NCBI RefSeq assembly: GCF_002115745.1
Contig: NZ_JFKB01000001.1
Coordinates: forward strand, 248,001-312,000
Length of the DNA: 64,000 bases
Origin: Thalassospira alkalitolerans
GTDB taxonomy: Bacteria > Pseudomonadota > Alphaproteobacteria > Rhodospirillales > Thalassospiraceae
Reading direction: 5' to 3'
In this document: one piece after another, positions 63,814-64,000 of the stretch
Layout: each line of letters begins with the position of its first letter
How positions within the stretch are numbered: the first letter of the stretch is position 1
Notes under the pieces: model-generated
The model's input: the letters and a program-made list of their open reading frames with translations, nothing else
Databases searched by the model: none
What the model was told of the DNA's origin: nothing
Program-made: the position numbers and the translations under genes

Positions 63814-63883
63814 GTCTCAGGCATAAATACTGGTGGTAGGCCGATAGTGGCCAATGGTCGCCGGTGGTGTTTGTGCCTGAGAC
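63814..63883. repeat. 70-base inverted repeat after the DUF255 gene
   Basis: GTCTCAGGCATAAA (63814-63827) pairs with TTTGTGCCTGAGAC (63870-63883) with a single mismatch, which would be a G-U pair in RNA. The interior holds GGCC-GATAGT-GGCC. No T-run follows, so it is more like an interspersed palindrome than a terminator. Confidence 0.45.
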
Positions 63884-63938
63884 CTATCACGGATCACAAG
63901 ACGCACTGGACGCGGATCACTGGACAATGACTCCAAAA

Positions 63939-63954
63939 TGTTTCATGTGAAACA
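63939..63954. promoter_or_regulatory. parS-like site 5 (one mismatch)
   Basis: TGTTTCATGTGAAACA differs from the parS consensus at one central base and keeps the rest. It lies 5 kb from parS site 4 and extends the cluster towards the window end. Confidence 0.55.
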
Positions 63955-64000
63955 TTCTTGGCCTGCCCTATCAAATAGCCCTGCTTTCAGGGCTTGGCTT

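Overview
The window looks like a core chromosomal segment of an alphaproteobacterium. The closest fit I can suggest from recognition alone is Rhodospirillales, Thalassospira-like. The support is gene content and order: hpf-rpoN-lptB-lptA-lptC-kdsD-nrnC, rph/hrcA-grpE, mutS-glnD-murJ-trpS, DUF3576-(leuS)-lptE-holA, and mnmE-mnmG-rsmG-parA-parB with parS sites. Coding is dense on both strands. I saw no intact insertion sequence, prophage or CRISPR array. One tRNA gene is present, tRNA-Leu(CAG).

Layout. 1-8.5 kb (minus strand): hibernation factor (partial), sigma-54, LPS export (LptB, LptA, LptC), arabinose-5-phosphate isomerase for Kdo, a NrnC-type exonuclease, an O-antigen-ligase-like protein and a glycosyltransferase, so mostly envelope polysaccharide. 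8.5-14.6 kb: tRNA-Leu, HemW, RdgB, RNase PH, then divergent hrcA-grpE and a sirtuin. 14.6-20.4 kb: galE, an ArsR regulator divergent from a NIPSNAP/monooxygenase pair, an EamA exporter divergent from a LysR regulator, and a glycosyltransferase. 20.5-29.7 kb: pyrophosphatase, macrodomain hydrolase, L,D-transpeptidase-like protein, DUF2333, NifU-like Fe-S protein, Bax-like glucosaminidase, two tandem paralogous lipoproteins, malic enzyme and a small stress-type protein. 29.8-39 kb: mutS, glnD, a probable structured RNA, murJ and trpS. 39-46.2 kb: a conserved-looking hypothetical protein, ribA, a palindromic MITE-like element, an orphan OmpR-type regulator, a YggS PLP protein, a ThiE-like protein and a GT9 transferase. 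46.3-50.3 kb: three tandem porins. 50.5-53.3 kb: DUF3576 lipoprotein, a LeuRS-derived fragment, lptE and holA. 53.6-60.4 kb: parB, parA, rsmG, mnmG and mnmE with four perfect parS sites. 60.9-63.8 kb: a [2Fe-2S] ferredoxin, DUF6489 and a thioredoxin-like DUF255 protein.

The most striking observation is at 51.1-51.8 kb. Where alphaproteobacteria usually carry leuS, there is an uninterrupted reading frame of about 220 residues. It keeps a LeuRS-like N-terminal start and the post-KMSKS and anticodon-binding region, but has lost the catalytic and editing domains. Its stop overlaps the lptE start as ATGA. A functional leuS must lie elsewhere in the genome. Other leads are a 230-nt structured RNA candidate between glnD and murJ, a 231-bp nested-palindrome element upstream of the OmpR regulator, a shared palindrome upstream of two porins, and a long acidic tail on ParB. 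All functional calls come from reading sequence and motifs; no database search was run.
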